DNA from: UBA11403 sp963784615
Lineage (GTDB): Bacteria > Pseudomonadota > Gammaproteobacteria > Legionellales > Legionellaceae
DNA length: 64,000 nt
Assembly: GCA_963784615.1 (NCBI GenBank)
Contig: CAWASG010000001.1
Location: 2,108,001 to 2,172,000, forward strand
Direction: 5' to 3'
Shown here: positions 62,181 through 64,000 of the stretch, one piece after another
How the letters are laid out: each line of letters starts with the position of its first letter
Numbering within the stretch: the first letter of the stretch is position 1
The notes under the pieces: generated by a model
What the model was told of the DNA's origin: nothing
Databases searched by the model: none
What the model saw: the letters and a program-made list of their open reading frames with translations, nothing else
Program-made: the position numbers and the translations under genes

Positions 62181-63128
62181 TTACTCTGCAAACATCGAGC
62201 TGACTGACTCTTCAATATTCACTCGCTTGATCGCTTGCGAAAGCATTTCTGCCAGACTGACGACGCGGATTTTGGCGCATTTGCGCGCAGCTTCGGATAA
62301 GGGAATCGTATCGGTAACGACCACTTCATCAAGTGATGATCCAATGATATTGTCGAGCGCAGGACCTGACAAAACAGCGTGCGTGATATAGGCTCGCACA
62401 CTGAGCGCGCCGTTTTTCTTGAGCTCAAAGGCGGCGGAAGCCATTGTTCCTGCGGTATCAACGATGTCATCGATGATGATGCAATGGCGACCTTTAGGAT
62501 CACCAATAATGTGCATCACTTCGGATTTATTCGGACCACTGCGACGTTTGTCGATAATGGACAATTCAGCATCATTCAGTCTTTTCGCCATTGCACGAGC
62601 GCGGACAACACCGCCGACATCTGGCGAGACGACCATCAAATGCTCAAGATTTTTCTGTTGAATATCTTCAAGTAAGATTTGTGTAGAGTAGACGTTATCC
62701 ACGGGCATATAGAAAAACCCTTGGATTTGATCAGCATGAAGATCAACCGTAAGTACGCGACAAATACCAACCGATGCCATCATGTCCGCAACGACCTTGG
62801 CGGTGATTGGTACTCGCGCCGAACGGACTCGTCTGTCTTGGCGTGCATAGCCGAAGTAGGGAACAACCGCTGTGATGCGTGCAGCAGACGAACGTCTCAC
62901 GGCGTCTGCCATGGAGAGCAATTCCATCAAATTATTGTTGGCAGGTGCACAGGTCGATTGAATCAGAAAAACGTCTTTACCACGAACGTTTTCAAGAATT
63001 TCAACCATGGTTTCCCCATCGCTAAACGTGCCGACTGTCGCTTTCCCCATTGGAAGGTTCAGATAAGAGGAAATTTTATGGGCTAATTCTGGATTTGCAT
63101 TTCCAGTAAAAATCATCATGTTTGACAT
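62181..63128 (-). CDS. prs: Ribose-phosphate pyrophosphokinase (PRPP synthetase)
   Basis: Makes PRPP from ribose 5-phosphate and ATP, feeding nucleotide, histidine and NAD synthesis; it uses the product of the RpiA encoded at 4 kb. The start at 63128 gives MSNMMIFTGNANPELA and 315 residues, the same as E. coli. The longer open frame upstream runs through tRNA-Gln and is not coding. YFGYARQDRRVRSARVPI is near 95, VLTVDLHADQIQGFF near 126, VSPDVGGVVRARAMAKRL near 168 and the PRPP-binding IIDDIVDTAGTMASAA near 219. Downstream of tRNA-Gln as in many relatives. Confidence 0.97.
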   Translation of the reverse strand: MSNMMIFTGNANPELAHKISSYLNLPMGKATVGTFSDGETMVEILENVRGKDVFLIQSTCAPANNNLMELLSMADAVRRSSAARITAVVPYFGYARQDRRVRSARVPITAKVVADMMASVGICRVLTVDLHADQIQGFFYMPVDNVYSTQILLEDIQQKNLEHLMVVSPDVGGVVRARAMAKRLNDAELSIIDKRRSGPNKSEVMHIIGDPKGRHCIIIDDIVDTAGTMASAAFELKKNGALSVRAYITHAVLSGPALDNIIGSSLDEVVVTDTIPLSEAARKCAKIRVVSLAEMLSQAIKRVNIEESVSSMFAE

Positions 63129-63268
63129 GCACAAGCCTTCGAGTGTGTGATGGAATGGGAGGTAAACTAAACACATAGCAGAAGACAGCCAGAAAGAAAT
63201 TATTATTATTAGAGCGGTCCGTCGAACGCAACCTTCCTGGTATCTTCTGCCGTCTGTTTGCTTGAATC

Positions 63269-63343
63269 TGGCTGGGGTGCTAGGATTCGAACCTAGGTAT
63301 GCAGGGATCAAAACCCTGTGCCTTACCGCTTGGCGACACCCCA
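63269..63343 (-). tRNA. tRNA-Gln (anticodon TTG), CCA encoded
   Basis: Read on the minus strand: acceptor TGGGGTG pairs with CACCCCA, followed by G and encoded CCA. The D arm is GCCAAGCGGTAAGGC, the anticodon loop TTTTGAT gives TTG, and the T arm is CCTAGGTTCGAATCCTAGG-like. Located 140 bases upstream of prs on the same strand, a common arrangement in Gammaproteobacteria. Confidence 0.97.
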
Positions 63344-63424
63344 ATAACTTTTTGTTCGCTCGAAAAATTCACAAAATCATTGTTCGAGAACTGGGCGTTA
63401 TTTTGCAATGATTTTAATGGCTTG

Positions 63425-64000
63425 TCAATACTCTTTTCCATTATCTAACGCCGCAAAATAATCCAAGCGCTCCGCTATTTTTTTCTCAAGTCCACGGGGA
63501 ACAGGACGATAATAGCGTTCGGGCGATAGCCCATCAGGAAAATAACGCTCACCAGCAGCATACCCATTCGGTTCATCATGTGCATAACGATAGTTTTTAC
63601 CGTGTCCTAATTCTTTCATCAATTTGGTCGGTGCGTTGCACAAATGTGGAGGGACGGGTAGCGAGCCGTGTTGTTTTGCGGACTTCATCGCTTCGCCAAA
63701 AGCCACGTAGGTTGCATTGCTTTTTGAGGCGCAGGACAAATAAACAATGGCCTCAGCAAGTGCTAACTCTCCTTCGGGTGAGCCCAGACGCTCATAAGTT
63801 TGATAAGCGTTCAGCGCGATTTCTAATGCGCGGGGGTCGGCAAGCCCAATGTCTTCACTCGCTATACGCAGGATGCGTCTGGCAATGTACAGCGGGTCAC
63901 AGCCGCCATCCAACATGCGACATAACCAATAGAGGGCAGCATCGGGCGAGGAGCCGCGAACGGATTTATGTAACGCTGAAATTTGGTCATGAAACACCGA
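63425..64000 (-). CDS. rarA: Replication-associated recombination protein A, C-terminal part (runs off window)
   Basis: Only the last 191 codons are visible; the frame is still open at the window edge. RarA (MgsA) is a clamp-loader-like AAA+ ATPase acting at stalled forks. The visible part is its C-terminal tetramerisation region: HKSVRGSSPDAALYWLCRML, GCDPLYIARRILRIASEDIGLADPRAL, SPEGELALAEAIVYLS and the near-terminal GYAAGERYFPDGL followed by YYRPVPRGLE. All are typical of the family. The Walker motifs lie outside the window. Confidence 0.95.
   Translation of the reverse strand, partial: SVFHDQISALHKSVRGSSPDAALYWLCRMLDGGCDPLYIARRILRIASEDIGLADPRALEIALNAYQTYERLGSPEGELALAEAIVYLSCASKSNATYVAFGEAMKSAKQHGSLPVPPHLCNAPTKLMKELGHGKNYRYAHDEPNGYAAGERYFPDGLSPERYYRPVPRGLEKKIAERLDYFAALDNGKEY

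Noticed and set aside
63129..63344. N-terminal extension of prs
   Set aside because: The frame crosses tRNA-Gln and lacks similarity to PRPP synthetase; the ATG at 63128 gives the standard 315 residues.

Overview
The window is a chromosome segment from a gammaproteobacterium, most likely Legionellales (Coxiella/Aquicella/Legionella-like). Two things point there. The core gene order is gammaproteobacterial: hemCDXY; aroQ-accB-accC-prmA; tpiA-secG-tRNA-Leu(GAG)-nuoA to N; tRNA-Gln-prs. In between lie large proteins without recognisable bacterial families and with eukaryote-like features: an OTU-type cysteine protease, an ankyrin-repeat protein, and long low-complexity or coiled-coil proteins. 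This is typical of host-adapted bacteria with effector repertoires. The genus is an inference; no rRNA is present.

Layout. 1-3.9 kb: two unrecognised proteins, the larger (1058 aa) carrying a polymerase-beta-type nucleotidyltransferase signature. 4-10.5 kb: rpiA with a small lipoprotein, a gutted DUF4143 ATPase pseudogene behind three 22-bp tandem repeats, the hemC-hemD-hemX-hemY operon, and lolB. 10.8-19.4 kb: coaD, the OTU protein, a cystathionine-beta-synthase-like enzyme, aroQ, accB-accC-prmA, mdh and hemW. 19.4-25.5 kb: a multi-pass membrane protein, a toxin-antitoxin remnant, priA and an intact DUF4143 ATPase. 25.6-28.9 kb: a transposon delimited to the base. 29-35.6 kb: accessory genes (low-complexity protein, hypothetical, condensation-fold acyltransferase, ICMT-like methyltransferase, alpha/beta-hydrolase lipoprotein). 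35.7-51.7 kb: tpiA, secG, tRNA-Leu and all 14 genes of respiratory complex I. 51.8-54.4 kb: nagZ-like, yaiI-like and a possibly truncated gene. 54.4-57.7 kb: a second, divergent transposon of the same architecture. 57.8-64 kb: ldhA-like dehydrogenase, ankyrin protein, prs, tRNA-Gln and the 3' part of rarA.

Two layers stand out over this core. First, two divergent transposons share the order zinc-ribbon/HTH protein, DDE transposase, ExeA/TniB-type AAA+ ATPase. The first has clean inverted ends and a 6-bp target duplication, and it sits inside an older palindromic element. Second, the intergenic spaces are filled with palindromic repeats. One family has nine copies here; its central stem varies while base pairing is kept. 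Two copies lie inside the nuo operon and one supplies the lolB stop codon. Other nested MITE-like units, with shared terminal inverted repeats, lie at 13.6 and 34.5 kb.

All family assignments come from reading motifs and from general knowledge of the families. No database search was run. The lowest-confidence calls are the exact ends of the second transposon, the functions of the large accessory proteins, and the regulatory role of the small repeats.
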